Origin: Sycobia sp. Sy_11
Lineage: Eukaryota > Arthropoda > Insecta > Hymenoptera > Epichrysomallidae
DNA: 64,000 bases
NCBI GenBank assembly: GCA_018907035.1
Contig: JACCIC010000001.1
Coordinates: 6,851,501-6,915,500, forward strand
Direction of reading: 5' to 3'
The notes under the pieces are model-generated. The model saw nothing but the letters and a program-made list of their open reading frames with translations. It made no database searches and had not been told where the DNA came from. Position 1 is the stretch's first letter, and every line of letters starts with the position of its first letter. The position numbers and the translations under genes are program-made. Shown one piece after another: positions 63,801-64,000 of this stretch.

Positions 63801-64000
63801 CTTTGAATCAGTAAAAACAATTAATCAACATATAGATGGATACATGTCGCATAATTTTCCTGCTGTATTGTAACTGAAACTATTATCCGAAAAAATTAGT
63901 TAGAAAAATTAGCTTCTACTTGATTTTTTGAACCAACAACTCCAGAATAATGATATGCCAATTCAGTTGCTTAGATATTGCATATTGTAAGAAATTCAAT
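60805..64000. other. Intergenic-like end of window with GC-rich island at 62560-63240
   Basis: It contains the hairpin at 61268. The CpG-rich block at 62560-63240 carries overlapping Arg/Ala-rich frames up to 141 codons without recognisable domains, which I treat as chance. The flanks are AT-rich. Confidence 0.5.
61268..61307. repeat. Perfect inverted repeat, 18-bp arms, 4-base loop
   Basis: Arm TACTATAAGTATATTTAA is followed by ATCA and its exact inverse complement. Confidence 0.88.

Overview
This window is nuclear DNA from an insect, most likely a hymenopteran. That placement is an inference from the coded protein, the very long introns, the AT-rich background broken by GC-rich islands, and the transposon relics. 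The only gene I can support is the 3' part of one plus-strand gene for a secreted, acatalytic carbonic anhydrase-related protein of the CA10/CA11 (CARP X/XI; Drosophila CARPA/CARPB) group. Six coding exons (1076-1171, 18845-18911, 41479-41633, 43595-43720, 46139-46187, 46294-46340) have consensus splice sites and join in one frame to give the last 179 residues and a stop. The 5' exons with the signal peptide and the first zinc-ligand positions lie upstream of base 1. A 3' UTR of about 1.25 kb follows, with a plausible poly(A) signal near 47587.

Introns take up most of positions 1-46293. Two are giant (17.7 kb and 22.6 kb). They carry many (AT)n, (GA/CT)n and (CA)n microsatellites, a (CTG)11 tract, about a dozen GC-rich islands 0.2-1.3 kb long, and several mobile-element traces. 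These traces are a tRNA-derived SINE with intact target-site duplications (33821-34041, minus), the decayed C-terminal end of a non-LTR retrotransposon protein (25937-26377, minus), two related LINE-type 3' tails (about 9578 and 10138), and a patchy coding-like relic of unknown origin (22870-24120, minus) near a hAT-like terminus.

From about 47.6 kb to 64 kb I find no gene. The stretch is intergenic or belongs to an unseen neighbour. It holds long microsatellites, including a (GT)n run of about 110 bases at 49878, an AAT-type minisatellite, GC-rich islands near 50, 58.5, 60.2 and 63 kb, and the decayed C-terminus of a mariner transposase (60640-60804, plus).

Nearly all other open reading frames are translations of microsatellites or GC-rich islands, and I do not call them genes. 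The unexplained items most worth checking are the 22.9-24.1 kb relic, a near-perfect 54-base palindrome at 42874, a perfect 18-bp-stem hairpin at 61268, and a recurrent AACTTCCG (ETS-like) octamer, usually in or beside the GC-rich islands.
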